Shown: positions 16,273-25,618, numbered from the stretch's first letter. The stretch: 64,000 nucleotides of DNA from an uncultured Lachnospiraceae bacterium (GCA_902777355.1 CACYTU010000003.1:1-64000), one strand, 5' to 3'. Notes: generated by a model not told the origin, from the letters alone. Program-made: numbers and translations.

Positions 16273-16429
16273 GGATGTACTTGACGAAGCATATGAGAAA
16301 GGCGGGCCATTTTTCCGGCTCTCATAGCCGGAAAAATGCTTCCGCATGTCTGAGCATTTCGTTTCTTCAAAACGAAATGCGAGTTTCGGAAGGTGCCCGC
16401 CTGAAGCATATGCAAGTCTTAGTACATCC
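16273..16429. repeat. Large nested inverted repeat (cloverleaf-like)
   Basis: Outer arms GGATGTACT (16273-16281) and AGTACATCC (16421-16429) enclose further paired segments: GCATATG with CATATGC, then AGGCGGGC with GCCCGCCT. Inside are two strong hairpins: TTTTTCCGGCT with AGCCGGAAAAA, and GCATTTCGTTT with AAACGAAATGC. A CTTCCG/CGGAAG stem closes the second. The whole would fold into a branched structure on either strand. Confidence 0.75.
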
Positions 16430-16463
16430 GCGTGAAGAACTTTTCTGTCCTAAGGATAAGTCC

Positions 16464-16555
16464 CGCGAAGGCTCGTCCTTTTCCCCCATCTCAACCGCGA
16501 AGGCTCGTCCTTTTCCCCCATCTCAACCGCGAAGGCTCGTCCTTTTCCCCCATCT
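16464..16555. repeat. 32-bp tandem repeat next to the transketolase stop codon
   Basis: Three nearly perfect copies (starts at 16464, 16496, 16528) end 4 bp from the stop codon of the C-terminal transketolase gene. There is no coding overlap. Confidence 0.9.
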
Positions 16556-16558
16556 TTT

Positions 16559-17503
16559 TTACTCGGCGAGGAACTCCTTCACAGTCTTCACGATATTGGT
16601 CTCATCCAGTCCGAACTCCACCATGAGCTGGGCCATGGGGCCGGAATATCCGAACACATCCTGAAGGCCGATGCGGCGAACAGGCGCGGGATATTTCTCC
16701 GCCAGCACTGAGCAGACAGCCTCTCCCAGGCCGCCGATCACGCTGTGCTCTTCCGCGGTGATGATCTTTCCGCATTCTTTTGCAGCCGCCACGACGGCGT
16801 CCGCGTCTATAGGCTTAATCGTTCCCATGTTGAGAACGCGGGCGTGAATACCCTCCTTCTCAAGAGTCTCCGCCGCCTTGAGGGCCTCATAGGTCAGGAC
16901 ACCGTTGGAGATAATGCAGATGTCTGTTCCCTCATGGAGGATCTCAGCCTTGCCGATCTCGAACTTGTAGTTTTCCTCATCGTGGAACACCGGGATCGCG
17001 GCGCGTCCCAGCCTGATATAGACCGGTCCGTCATATTCATAGGCTGCGCGGACCATCTGACGGGCCTCAACGTCATCCGCGGGAGACATGACCAGCATGC
17101 CCGGAATGACCCTCATCAGGGCGAAGTCTTCACAGCACTGATGGGAGGCGCCGTCCTCACCGACGGAAATGCCGCCGTGAGAGGCACAAATCTTGACATT
17201 GAGCCTTGTATATCCGATGGAATTGCGGATGATCTCATAGGCGCGTCCGGTCGCAAACATGGCAAAGCTGGAAGCAAAGGGAATAAGTCCCATCGCAGCC
17301 ATGCCAGCCGCTGTTCCCATCACATTACATTCCGCGATGCCGCAGTTAAAATGCCTGTCGGGATAGGCTTTTTTGAACATTCCTGTCTTGGTGGAACCGG
17401 CAAGGTCCGCATCGATCGCAACGACTCTGGGGTCAATCGCGCCGAGTTCGACGAGGGCTTTACCATAGCTTTCTCTTGTAGCGATCTTTTTCACTTCTGC
17501 CAT
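16559..17503 (-). CDS. Transketolase, C-terminal subunit
   Basis: The second half of a split transketolase, supplying the pyrimidine-binding and C-terminal domains for ThDP catalysis of two-carbon ketol transfer in the pentose phosphate pathway. Visible motifs are the Glu-containing 'FNCGIAECNVMGTAAGMA' that activates ThDP, 'SHGGISVGEDGASHQCCEDF' in the transketolase loop, and 'GPVYIRLGRAAIP'. The 314 residues match the usual split-subunit size. Its AGGAGG site lies inside the last codons of the N-terminal subunit gene, with only a few bases between them, so translation is coupled. Confidence 0.95.
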   Translation of the reverse strand: MAEVKKIATRESYGKALVELGAIDPRVVAIDADLAGSTKTGMFKKAYPDRHFNCGIAECNVMGTAAGMAAMGLIPFASSFAMFATGRAYEIIRNSIGYTRLNVKICASHGGISVGEDGASHQCCEDFALMRVIPGMLVMSPADDVEARQMVRAAYEYDGPVYIRLGRAAIPVFHDEENYKFEIGKAEILHEGTDICIISNGVLTYEALKAAETLEKEGIHARVLNMGTIKPIDADAVVAAAKECGKIITAEEHSVIGGLGEAVCSVLAEKYPAPVRRIGLQDVFGYSGPMAQLMVEFGLDETNIVKTVKEFLAE

Positions 17504-17507
17504 GTTG

Positions 17508-18419
17508 TCATTCCTCCTCTTTTCCGGCTTCGATCACGGTCTCCGCTCTTGTGGAGATCTCAGGTCCCTCTGCCTCGAGTTTTTTGCGGACAGCCTCCAG
17601 CTCTTCAAGCGCCTGGGCGCACTCCGCGTCGTTGGGTCCCTTGCCGTGCCAGTCTGCCACGTTCTCCATGTAAGAGACGCCCAGACCCTTGATGGTCTTC
17701 ATCAGGATCGCAGTGGGCTTTCCGCTGCCTTTTGCGGCGTGGAAAGAATCAAAAGCCTTTTCCAGTTCCGCGTAGTCATTGCCGTCACACTTTACGACAT
17801 TAAAGCCGAAAGAGGCGAATTTCTCGTCAATGGGCTCCATGTTCATGACATCTTTGGTCCAGCCGTCGATCTGCAGCCCGTTGACGTCCACAGCGATGCA
17901 GAGATTGTCGAGCTTATAGTGGGCAGCATACTCGGATGCCTCCCATACAAGACCCTCTTCAATCTCGCCGTCGCCAAGGAGCGCGTACACATTAATATCT
18001 TTTTTGAGGACGTTTTTAGCCGCGTTGGCCATGCCGCATGCCGCCGAATATCCCTGTCCCAGGGATCCTGTGGAGAATTCCACACCCGGAGTCGAATTCA
18101 TGTTGGGATGGCCCTGCAGATAGGATCCGACCTTTCTGATGGTCATCAGATCCTCTTCCGGGAAATACCCCCTCTGTGCAAGCGCTGCATACAATCCGGG
18201 CGCGCAGTGGCCCTTGGACAGGACAAAACGGTCGCGGTCCGGATCCTGGGGATTCTGCGGATCAATGCGCATCTCTACATTGTAGAGATAGGTCATCAGG
18301 TCCATCGAGGAGAGACTTCCGCCGGGATGGCCGGATTTTGCTTCATGTGTCTCTTTGACTATGTACATCCGTCCCTTGTTTGCAAACAGCTTCAGTTCTT
18401 TGATTTTCTCAGGTGTCAT
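17508..18419 (-). CDS. Transketolase, N-terminal subunit
   Basis: The ThDP diphosphate-binding half of the split transketolase (303 residues). It shows 'AKSGHPGGSLSSMDL' with the conserved His, 'LSKGHCAPGLYAALA', and the ThDP motif 'GDGEIEEGLVWEASEYAAHY' through 'VDVNGLQIDG'. It needs the downstream subunit for activity. ATG 18419 follows GGAGGAAAG. The last residues are an acidic tail whose codons double as the ribosome-binding site of the partner gene. Confidence 0.95.
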   Translation of the reverse strand: MTPEKIKELKLFANKGRMYIVKETHEAKSGHPGGSLSSMDLMTYLYNVEMRIDPQNPQDPDRDRFVLSKGHCAPGLYAALAQRGYFPEEDLMTIRKVGSYLQGHPNMNSTPGVEFSTGSLGQGYSAACGMANAAKNVLKKDINVYALLGDGEIEEGLVWEASEYAAHYKLDNLCIAVDVNGLQIDGWTKDVMNMEPIDEKFASFGFNVVKCDGNDYAELEKAFDSFHAAKGSGKPTAILMKTIKGLGVSYMENVADWHGKGPNDAECAQALEELEAVRKKLEAEGPEISTRAETVIEAGKEEE

Positions 18420-18628
18420 TCCCTGCTTTCCTCCATCAGCCGGAACATGTCACGCACCGGCACTTTTGCTGTAGAAAAATAGTCGTAACAACAATATTGG
18501 AAAAAGCCCAACATGTCAATAATCAATAATAATTTAACAGAATTCTCTGAAAATTTCCACTATTACAACCCTGCCTGAAACGCGAGGTGTTTTTCGCGAA
18601 AATGCGAAGCTTTGTTTTTCGCGGCCTT

Positions 18629-18755
18629 TCATGCTGCCTGAACAGGCTGAACAGACTGAAAAGGTTGAACAGGCCGATCAGACTGTAAAGGTTGAACAGG
18701 CCGATCAGACTGTAAAGGCAGTAAAAGGCTGTAAAGGCTGTAAAAGATTGTACAG
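18629..18755. repeat. Tandem repeats downstream of thrS
   Basis: Direct copies of a 27-bp unit (GGTTGAACAGGCCGATCAGA core) plus shorter AAGGCTGTAA repeats, just after the thrS stop on its transcribed strand. The rest of 18420-18775 is AT-rich with no gene. Confidence 0.75.
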
Positions 18756-18775
18756 ATTGACCGCAGTCCGCGGAA

Positions 18776-20560
18776 TTACTGCTCGAGGCTGTCGATCAGT
18801 TCCAGGCTGTGCTCTCTGTTCATCTTCATGCACATATCAATGAATGTGTCGAGCGGAATGTTGTTGAGCTGTCTGTTGGATCCGCGCAGGTTGAGGGAGA
18901 CAGTCCCCTCTTCCGCTTCCTTGTCGCCCAAGATGACGACATAGGGAGTCTTGAAGTTCTTGTAGTATTTAATCTTCTCCTTCATATTCTTGTCGGAGTA
19001 GTCAGCCTCAAAGCGGATGCGGTTGGCGGCAAGTTTGTTGGCGACTTTCTTCGCGTAATCATTGTGCTCCAGACGGATGGGAACGATGCCCACCTGATAA
19101 GGAGAGAGCCAGAAGGGGAAGGCGCCCTTGAAGTGCTCGATCAGGATTCCGATGAAGCGCTCCAGGGAACCGAACAGGGCGCGGTGGATGACAACGGGAA
19201 CTCTCTCGGAACCGTCGTTGGCGGTATAGGTGAGTTCGAAGTTCCTGGGCAGCTGGAAGTCAAGCTGCACAGTGCCGCACTGCCACTCGCGGCCCAGGGC
19301 GTCCTTGATCTGCAGGTCGATCTTGGGGCCGTAGAAAGCACCGTCGCCTTCGTTGATCTCATAGTTGCCCTCGCCGTACATGCCGTCAAGGATCTTTTTG
19401 AGGGAAGCCTCCGCCTGGTTCCAGAGCTCGATATCGCCCATGAAGTCCTCGGGACGTGTGGACAGCTCAGCGCGGTAGGACAGGCCGAAGGTCTGATAAA
19501 TCTCGTCCGCGATGCCGAGGACGTCCTTGATCTCGTCTTCGATCTGGCTTTCCATCACGAAGGTGTGGTCGTCGTCCTGGCGGAACATCTGAACGCGGAA
19601 GAGACCGTTGAGCTGGCCGGTCTTCTCTTTTCTGTGCACGACGTCGGTCTCGGAATAGCGGATGGGCAGATCGCGGTAGGAATGCACTTTGCGCTTGTAG
19701 GCCATCATGGCGTTGGGGCAGTTCATGGGCTTTGCGGCCATGGTGTCATCCGCCTCGATCGTTCCGTCCTTGCCGGGGATGATGAACATATTGTTCACAT
19801 AGTGAGCCCAGTGGCCGCTGATCAGCCAGAGCTTCTTATTATTGATAATGGGTGCGGAAATCTCCTGATAACCGTGCAGGTCGTGGATGCCGCGCCAGTA
19901 CTCAAGCAGAGTGTTAAAGACTCTCCAGCCGCGGGGAAGCCAGTAAGGCATACCCTGAGCGGTCTCATCGAACATGAAGAGATCCAGCTGGGGACCAAGC
20001 TTCTTGTGGTCGCGCTCCATGGCCTCTTTGATCAGAGCCTTGTGTGCCTTGAGGGCCTGCTTGTCCGGGAAGGCATAGGCGTAAATTCTCTGCAGGGAAT
20101 CGCGGTGCTCGTCGCCGCGCCAATATGCGCCGGAGACGCTTCTGATCTCAAATGCAGCGCTCATCAGCTCCTGAGAGTTGGAGACGTGAGGTCCGCGGCA
20201 GAGGTCCACGAAATCATCGCCCGTATAGTAGACAGTGATCTTCTCATCCTCAGGAAGATCCTGGATCAGCTCAGTCTTGAACTTCTGACCCTGGAACAGT
20301 TCCAGCGCCTCTTCCCTGGACAGTTCCTTTCCGGTCCAGTCCTCGCGCCTTTTCAGGATCTCGCGCATCTTGTTCTCGATTGTCTTGAAATCGTCCTTGT
20401 TCACCGGTCTGGGCAGCACGAAATCATAATAGAAGCCATCGGCGATCTGAGGTCCGATCGCGTACTGGACATTCTCTTTGCCGAAGATCTCAAAAACTGC
20501 CTTTGCCAGGATATGTGCCAATGAATGACGATACATTTCCAGATACTGTTCGCTTGCCAT
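18776..20560 (-). CDS. thrS: Threonyl-tRNA synthetase lacking the TGS domain
   Basis: A class II synthetase charging tRNA-Thr. The protein (594 residues) starts at once with the editing domain ('HSLAH' and 'CRGPH' provide the editing-site His and Cys) and has no N-terminal TGS domain, which usual ThrS of ~640 residues carries. Catalytic-domain landmarks are 'MNCPNAM' (Zn ligand Cys), 'VVHRKE' (Zn ligand His), 'QMFRQDDDHTF', and 'VVIHRALFGSLERF' (Zn ligand His), followed by the anticodon-binding domain. ATG 20560 follows a GAGG-type site, and no TGS-like sequence lies in frame upstream. Expression is controlled by the T-box leader. Confidence 0.95.
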   Translation of the reverse strand: MASEQYLEMYRHSLAHILAKAVFEIFGKENVQYAIGPQIADGFYYDFVLPRPVNKDDFKTIENKMREILKRREDWTGKELSREEALELFQGQKFKTELIQDLPEDEKITVYYTGDDFVDLCRGPHVSNSQELMSAAFEIRSVSGAYWRGDEHRDSLQRIYAYAFPDKQALKAHKALIKEAMERDHKKLGPQLDLFMFDETAQGMPYWLPRGWRVFNTLLEYWRGIHDLHGYQEISAPIINNKKLWLISGHWAHYVNNMFIIPGKDGTIEADDTMAAKPMNCPNAMMAYKRKVHSYRDLPIRYSETDVVHRKEKTGQLNGLFRVQMFRQDDDHTFVMESQIEDEIKDVLGIADEIYQTFGLSYRAELSTRPEDFMGDIELWNQAEASLKKILDGMYGEGNYEINEGDGAFYGPKIDLQIKDALGREWQCGTVQLDFQLPRNFELTYTANDGSERVPVVIHRALFGSLERFIGILIEHFKGAFPFWLSPYQVGIVPIRLEHNDYAKKVANKLAANRIRFEADYSDKNMKEKIKYYKNFKTPYVVILGDKEAEEGTVSLNLRGSNRQLNNIPLDTFIDMCMKMNREHSLELIDSLEQ

Positions 20561-20612
20561 TTTCTACCTCTTTCCATTGGGATTGTGAATTAGTGATCAC
20601 TGTGCACCGGGA

Positions 20613-20700
20613 CAGGGAGCGGCAGGGCCGCTTTTGCCCCCGACCGACCTGTGTCTGCCAAAAGGCGAAAAACACATTACCAAGGCCGTGTCATAAAAAA
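20613..20700. repeat. Dispersed GC-rich palindromic element, type A copy 2
   Basis: Same order as the copy at 3094-3185: a GC hairpin, CCCCCGACCG, a short hairpin, ACATTACCAAGGCCG and the end GTGTCATAAAAA. It lies between the T-box terminator and the thrS start, inside the transcribed leader. Confidence 0.65.
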
Positions 20701-21205
20701 ACCCCCGCACAGCACATAGGATTGCTTTGCGAGGGACGTTTTTTCAAACGCGGTTCCACCCTGCTTGCCGTCCGGAAATCCGGTACTCATCCGCGGCGCC
20801 ATAATCTGTGCACAGCTGAATCGGTCTGCTGTTCACGGATCAGGAAATGTCTGAACCCGTGCTCCGCGTGGAGCTGACGAAAAAACAGTACACGCAGAAC
20901 CTCGCCATTGGATGTAATACCGGCCTTGAAACGGCCACTCTTTTTTGATGGTAACGGAATCACCGGGCTTGATTGGAGCCTCTCCGAGGTGGTCTTCAGA
21001 CAGATTCAGACGGGGCGCTTCCAGAACTGCTGCGCGCTGACCCTTAAGCGGATCCTTTGACCGGCCAGCGGCCTGATTAACCGCATACCGTTTTCCGCAC
21101 AGACGGCCCCCCTCTCTGGGACTTCCGCTGTCCTACTCTCCTCATCAACGATTTATTTGACGCGCCGGCACTTAAAGCCTGCGCCGTCTATTCAGGAATA
21201 AACAG
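20693..21205 (-). promoter_or_regulatory. T-box riboswitch leader of thrS
   Basis: The minus strand carries the T-box core GGGTGGAACCGCG (20749-20761), the antiterminator bulge that pairs with the tRNA acceptor end. Just after it is a terminator (stem 20702-20714 with 20723-20735) and a T-run. The 5' part has an AGTAGG/GAGAGAGG Stem I region near 21100-21140. The gene context makes tRNA-Thr the ligand; I could not place the specifier codon with certainty. Uncharged tRNA would favour antitermination and thrS expression. Confidence 0.88.
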
Positions 21206-21209
21206 ATTT

Positions 21210-21238
21210 ATTTTATAACAGCAGTGCAAAATTGTAAA
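21210..21238 (-). promoter_or_regulatory. Promoter of the T-box/thrS transcript
   Basis: On the minus strand TTTACA (21238-21233), a 17-bp spacer and TAAAAT (21215-21210), just upstream of the T-box Stem I region. Confidence 0.5.
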
Positions 21239-21707
21239 TATGTATTTTTATATCCAAAGAAAGGCGGTAGTTTTACCGTTACAGTTCAGACCATGTTGAA
21301 AACAATACGCCTTTTGTGTATCACTGGTTCGGTGAGACGCTCCCGCTCGAGGGCGTGAACAGATAACTTGCGAAAACCACATTCCAATTATCGCAGCACA
21401 CACCACTCCTCAAACACCTCTCACCGCACCCGGGAAAAAGCATGGCAAAGCACTGGTAGACCTTAGAGGTCTATGTGCATATACTTGTTTTGTTTATACA
21501 AAATCATAATTATATACATTATAATGTAGAAAAGCCTTATGGGCTGAAATCACTTACCTTGAGGCTTTACCCTGATGGCTTATTACCTTTAGGGCTTACC
21601 TTGAGCCTTTTCCGGCTGCTGCATAAAACCGACGAAGCAGACCATCCTTACCCCCTTTTCGACCGACATCATAGAACATTAACATTACAAAACGAGGAGG
21701 TGATTGC

Positions 21708-21965
21708 ATGCTGCACAGAGCCGGATTCATCGGACTTAGGATATCAGAACTACGACGCCGGAATAACCTTTCACGGACAGATCTGGCAGAAAAAATCAAC
21801 TGCAGTTCCGGGGACATACTGCGTTACGAGCATGGACTGGCGGTGCCTCCTCTTGCAATAATCCTGAGACTCTCTCTTCTATTTGGATATCCCCTGGAAT
21901 ATTTTTATTCGGAAGACCCGGAACCTGATCCTGACCCGGACTCATCCTCCCCAAATCATCCATGA
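21708..21965 (+). CDS. Small XRE-family HTH regulator
   Basis: An 85-residue protein, almost entirely a Cro/C1-type HTH: 'ISELRRRNNLSRTDLAEKIN', 'SSGDILRYEHGLAVPPL' and 'LFGYPLEYFYSE', with a Pro/Asp tail. A strong GAGGAGGTGATT site precedes ATG 21708. A longer open frame from 21475 in another register has no such support. The target is unknown. It converges on the TRAP transporter genes, separated by a repeat array and a shared terminator. Confidence 0.75.
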   Translation: MLHRAGFIGLRISELRRRNNLSRTDLAEKINCSSGDILRYEHGLAVPPLAIILRLSLLFGYPLEYFYSEDPEPDPDPDSSSPNHP

Positions 21966-21999
21966 ACACTGAGATAAAAACTTTTCACCCTTACAAAAT

Positions 22000-22150
22000 A
22001 TTGCTCAATGAAAACTCCTGCCCGGATTAATCATTGCTCAGAGAAAAAATATTGCTCAGGAAAAAATATCGCTCAGAGAGAATACATTGCTCAGAGAAAA
22101 AACATTGCTCAGAAAAAAAACATTGCTCAGAAAAAAACATTGCTCAGAAA
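22000..22150. repeat. 17-18-bp tandem repeat (ATTGCTCAG core) before a terminator
   Basis: About eight copies of ATTGCTCAGAGAAAAAA-type units run right up to the terminator stem at 22151. The last copy merges into the stem's 5' arm. Confidence 0.85.
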
Positions 22151-22203
22151 AAAACTTTCACGAATACCGGGTTTCTCCCGGCCATTCGTGAAAGTTTTTA
22201 TTT
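22151..22203. terminator. Bidirectional terminator between the HTH gene and dctP
   Basis: A perfect 15-bp stem (22151-22165 with 22184-22198) has A-rich and T-rich flanks on both sides and lies between convergent genes. Confidence 0.85.
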
Positions 22204-22253
22204 TAAATATCAGGTATTTCTTCTGTCAAAGAAGCTGATTGCGAAGAAGCTGC

Positions 22254-23306
22254 TTACGGAGCCGCCGCGCGGATTTCCTCGAGTTCTTTGCCGCAATAGG
22301 CCTCGATCAGTTCCGGGGAGACGTTCTTTTCGATCTCGTCATAGACCGGAAGAGACTTCTGGCGGATCACCGACATGTTCTCCTGGTCCAGGCGGATGAT
22401 CTGGGTCCCGCTCTCCTCGATGGTAGCGATCCTGGATGCGATTCGCTGGTCGGACTGTTCGCGGGCTTCCTCTTTGGCAGTCTGGGCTGCCTCGCGGATG
22501 ATCTTCTGCTGGTTTTCAGTGAGGCCATCCATAAACTCGCTGCTGACGATGAGCGAGATCAGGTGAGGCAGGTGATTTGTCTCGATGACATATTTCTGCT
22601 GCTCATACAGGCGGTTGGATACGATAACCTCGTAGGGGTTTTCCTGCGCATCGATGGTACCCTGCTGCAGACCGATGTAGACCTCGGAGAAGGTCATGGG
22701 GGTGGGATTTGCTCCCAGTGCCTTCCAGAAGCGCAGGTGATAAGGGTTCTCCATTGTACGGATCTTCTGACCCTTGAAATCCTCGACAGTGTGGACAGCC
22801 CTGTTGGTCGTCATTACACGGAATCCCTGGTCAGCATATCCCAGCAGTTCATAGCCGCCTTTCTTGTAGACTTCCTGAACCTGCTTCATGAAATCCTCAT
22901 TGTCAATATGCTCTCTGACGCCGTCAATGCTGTCGAAAAGGCAGGGCATATCGAAGACCGCGATATCGGGAAGGAAAGTGACCTGGGGCGCTGTGTTCTG
23001 CACGACAAAAGGAATATCTCCGTCCTTGCAGGACTCCAGAAGCTCTCTGTCTCCGCCCACGATACTGTTGGGATACACCTGGATCCTCATCTTTCCGTCC
23101 GAGAGGCGCTCGACCTCTTCCGCGAAGCGCTCGGCGTAAATCTGTGTGACTGTGTCCTCAGGGCTGGAAGTTCCCAGCGGCCAGGCGTAAGTCATAGTCT
23201 CGCCTTCTCCGACCGACTTCTTCCCGCAGCCCGAAAGGCTGAAAAGCATTGCCGCCAGTATTACAAGCACAACTGCGGCGCTGCAGATTCTTTTCTGTTT
23301 TTTCAT
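22254..23306 (-). CDS. dctP: TRAP transporter substrate-binding lipoprotein (DctP family)
   Basis: An extracytoplasmic solute receptor of a TRAP transporter, predicted to be membrane-anchored. The signal ends in lipobox LSGC. The mature part has the DctP layout, with 'GDREL', 'GFRVMTTNRAV', the carboxylate-binding arginine region 'DFKGQKIRTMENPYHLRFWK' and 'YIGLQQGTIDAQENP'. TRAP receptors usually bind organic acids through that arginine. The last gene of an operon-like row ydiB-aroD-dctQ-dctM-dctP, which suggests a cyclic polyol acid such as quinate or shikimate as ligand (inference). Confidence 0.93.
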   Translation of the reverse strand: MKKQKRICSAAVVLVILAAMLFSLSGCGKKSVGEGETMTYAWPLGTSSPEDTVTQIYAERFAEEVERLSDGKMRIQVYPNSIVGGDRELLESCKDGDIPFVVQNTAPQVTFLPDIAVFDMPCLFDSIDGVREHIDNEDFMKQVQEVYKKGGYELLGYADQGFRVMTTNRAVHTVEDFKGQKIRTMENPYHLRFWKALGANPTPMTFSEVYIGLQQGTIDAQENPYEVIVSNRLYEQQKYVIETNHLPHLISLIVSSEFMDGLTENQQKIIREAAQTAKEEAREQSDQRIASRIATIEESGTQIIRLDQENMSVIRQKSLPVYDEIEKNVSPELIEAYCGKELEEIRAAAP

Positions 23307-23456
23307 TTTTTATTCTCCTCCTACACACGCCTTTTACAGATACAGGTTCCTGCAGGCCGGACCGCGCACGGGGACGGATTCCCTCTGCCGCACCGGCTCA
23401 TTATCTCCCCTATGGGATATAGACACAGGAGCCCGCTGTTTTTTGCAGGCACGTTC

Positions 23457-24749
23457 TCATCCCAGCAGACACAGGCTGATTGCGGGAATATAGGTAATCA
23501 GCAGCAGCGCAATGAGGAACATGATGATCATGGGCATTGCCTTTTTCGCGATTTCCATAACCGGAACCTCTGTCAGGGAGCTCGCCACGAAAAGGTTTAC
23601 ACCGATCGGAGGTGTCACGAAACCGATCGCCAGGTTGACTACCATCACGACACCGAAATGGATGGGATTGACGCCCACAGCGGTGACGATCGGAAGCAGG
23701 ATCGGCGAAAGGATGAGGATCGCGGGTGTAGTATCCATGACCATACCCACTATCAGCAGGAAGAAGTTGATCACGAGAAGGAGGATGACCTTGTTCGTGA
23801 AGTTTTCGAGGATAAAGGCGCTGACCATCTGGGGCACCTGCATCAGTGTCAGGACACGGGAGAATGCAGTGGATGCTGCCAGGATGAACATGATCGGCGC
23901 ATAGGTCTTCATGGCTTCTGTCAATATGGCCCACAGATCCTTGAACTTCAGTGTCTTGTAGATGAACATACTGATGATCAGAGAGTAGAACACGGAGATG
24001 ACCGCGGCCTCTGTCGGAGAGGCGACGCCTGAATAAATGCAGCCAAGGACGATGACCGGGCTCAGGATCGCGAAGAAGCTCTCTTTGAAGACTTTAAAGA
24101 ATCCCTTGTCGTGAAGGACCTTGATCTGGCTGTCAATCTTCTCACGGTCCTCACCATGTCTCTTGCAGTAAACAAAAGCATAGGCCATCAGAAGGAAGCC
24201 GATCAGGACTCCGGGAACGATACCTGCCAGGAACAGATCGCTGACAGAGGCTCCGGAGGCCATGGCATACATGATGAAGGGAATACTCGGCGGAATGATA
24301 ACTCCAAGGCCGCCCGCAACAGCCACGATGGCTGTCGAAAAGACCTTGTCATATCCCATGTCGATCAGAAGCGGAATCGTCATACTGCCGACCGCCGCAA
24401 CGGTTGCCGGCGCAGATCCCGAGATAGCTCCGTAGAAGAGGCATGTGATAATGACGGCGCAGGGGATTCCGGCCGTGCGTTTGCCGAGGAAATAGGAGAA
24501 AACATCAAAGAGACGTTTTGAGATCTGTCCGCGCGCCATGAGAATGCCCGCGAGGACAAACATAGGAACCGCCAGCAGCGGAAAACTGTCGATACCACCC
24601 ACCATAGAGCGGATGACGTAGCTGGCGCTGGCTGTAAATGAGGGGTCAAAAACCCCGGGAAGGACCGCGACGATTCCCAGTGTGATCGATACGGGAATGG
24701 CGATCAGAAGACAAAGTGCAAACAGTATAAAAACAACAACAGGTGACAT
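23457..24749 (-). CDS. dctM: TRAP transporter large permease (DctM family)
   Basis: The large integral membrane subunit that moves solute with sodium. It is 430 residues of hydrophobic segments, with 'AISGSAPATVAAVGSMTIP' (the hairpin and ligand region of the first repeat), 'PPSIPFIMYAMASGASVSDLF', 'GVASPTEAAVISVFYSL' and 'TPPIGVNLFVASSLTEVP', all standard for DctM. ATG 24749 (MSPVVVF) follows GGGGGAAG; the in-frame extension to 24800 lacks a site. It lies 135 bp after dctQ and 150 bp before dctP on the same strand. Confidence 0.94.
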   Translation of the reverse strand: MSPVVVFILFALCLLIAIPVSITLGIVAVLPGVFDPSFTASASYVIRSMVGGIDSFPLLAVPMFVLAGILMARGQISKRLFDVFSYFLGKRTAGIPCAVIITCLFYGAISGSAPATVAAVGSMTIPLLIDMGYDKVFSTAIVAVAGGLGVIIPPSIPFIMYAMASGASVSDLFLAGIVPGVLIGFLLMAYAFVYCKRHGEDREKIDSQIKVLHDKGFFKVFKESFFAILSPVIVLGCIYSGVASPTEAAVISVFYSLIISMFIYKTLKFKDLWAILTEAMKTYAPIMFILAASTAFSRVLTLMQVPQMVSAFILENFTNKVILLLVINFFLLIVGMVMDTTPAILILSPILLPIVTAVGVNPIHFGVVMVVNLAIGFVTPPIGVNLFVASSLTEVPVMEIAKKAMPMIIMFLIALLLITYIPAISLCLLG

Positions 24750-24884
24750 ATATTCTTCCCCCTTATGTCTGAAATGCTTTACGGATATTCTATTATCCAT
24801 TTACCGCCGCGACAGGATAAAAAGCGGCGGGGAAAACGGCTTAAATGCTGCAAACGCAAGTCCGTTCAGGTAATGCGGACCTTC

Positions 24885-25445
24885 TTATTTGCTTTCGCCG
24901 CCGGTTTCCTTGGATTCAGGGCCGATCAGGGAAGGCCACTGCTTGAGTTCCTCATCGTGGAGGAAATTGTGCCACTCCAGGAACCAGCGCTCCACAATGC
25001 GGAAGGCACACAAAACAAAACAGATCAGGGGAGCCGACTGGATAATGTACATGGGAATCCCGCACGCGGGACTGACCTGGCCGCTCTGGATCGTTGTCAT
25101 CAGGTAGCGCCAGGCATATGGGACCAGATAGACAAAAAAGACGAACTCAATCGCCAGATTGATGATCTTGATCAGCGCTCTCCCTCGCCGGGAGAAGATC
25201 TTTATGAACTGGTCGATCTTGATGGAAATGCATTTCTTCGTGCAGAGACTGACACTGATGAAAGCGGACCAGATGAACAGGTAACGTGTCACTTCCTCAG
25301 ACCAGGACAGGGACATACCGAACACATATCGCGATGTGACCTGTATTCCCATGATCAGAGCCATCAGGATCAGCATGATGGTCATGACGAATTCTTCCAG
25401 GTATTCATCGAGATAAAACAATATTTTTTTCACTTTTTTCCACAC
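24885..25445 (-). CDS. dctQ: TRAP transporter small permease (DctQ family)
   Basis: The four-helix small membrane subunit (186 residues): helices at about 15-40, 50-70, 88-115 and 128-150. It has the family stretch 'MGIQVTSRYVFGMSLSWSEE' and then 'VTRYLFIWSAFIS'. It partners DctM encoded directly downstream. The soluble C-terminus is acidic. Confidence 0.92.
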   Translation of the reverse strand: MWKKVKKILFYLDEYLEEFVMTIMLILMALIMGIQVTSRYVFGMSLSWSEEVTRYLFIWSAFISVSLCTKKCISIKIDQFIKIFSRRGRALIKIINLAIEFVFFVYLVPYAWRYLMTTIQSGQVSPACGIPMYIIQSAPLICFVLCAFRIVERWFLEWHNFLHDEELKQWPSLIGPESKETGGESK

Positions 25446-25618
25446 CCCCTTTTGGGCCCCGCAGCATGGCGGGCTGGATCATTTTTACAGAGCTGTAATC
25501 TTTTACAAGAGCTGTTCTATAATGTTCTATAATTATGTACGAATGATGTACGAAAGCTGTGCTCAAAAACCGTGCTGAAAACCGTACTGAAAACTGTATT
25601 TAAACAGTATTGATAACT

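Noticed and set aside
18809..20524. 571-codon open frame antisense to thrS
   Set aside because: A shadow of thrS; no start signal and no motif.
20850..21110. A short open frame in the thrS leader that reads like protein on the minus strand
   Set aside because: It lies within the T-box leader, has no start codon with a ribosome-binding site, and matches no family I know.
22239..24032. Long plus-strand frame across dctP and dctM
   Set aside because: Antisense to two well-supported TRAP genes; the translation is low-quality His/Asp-rich sequence.
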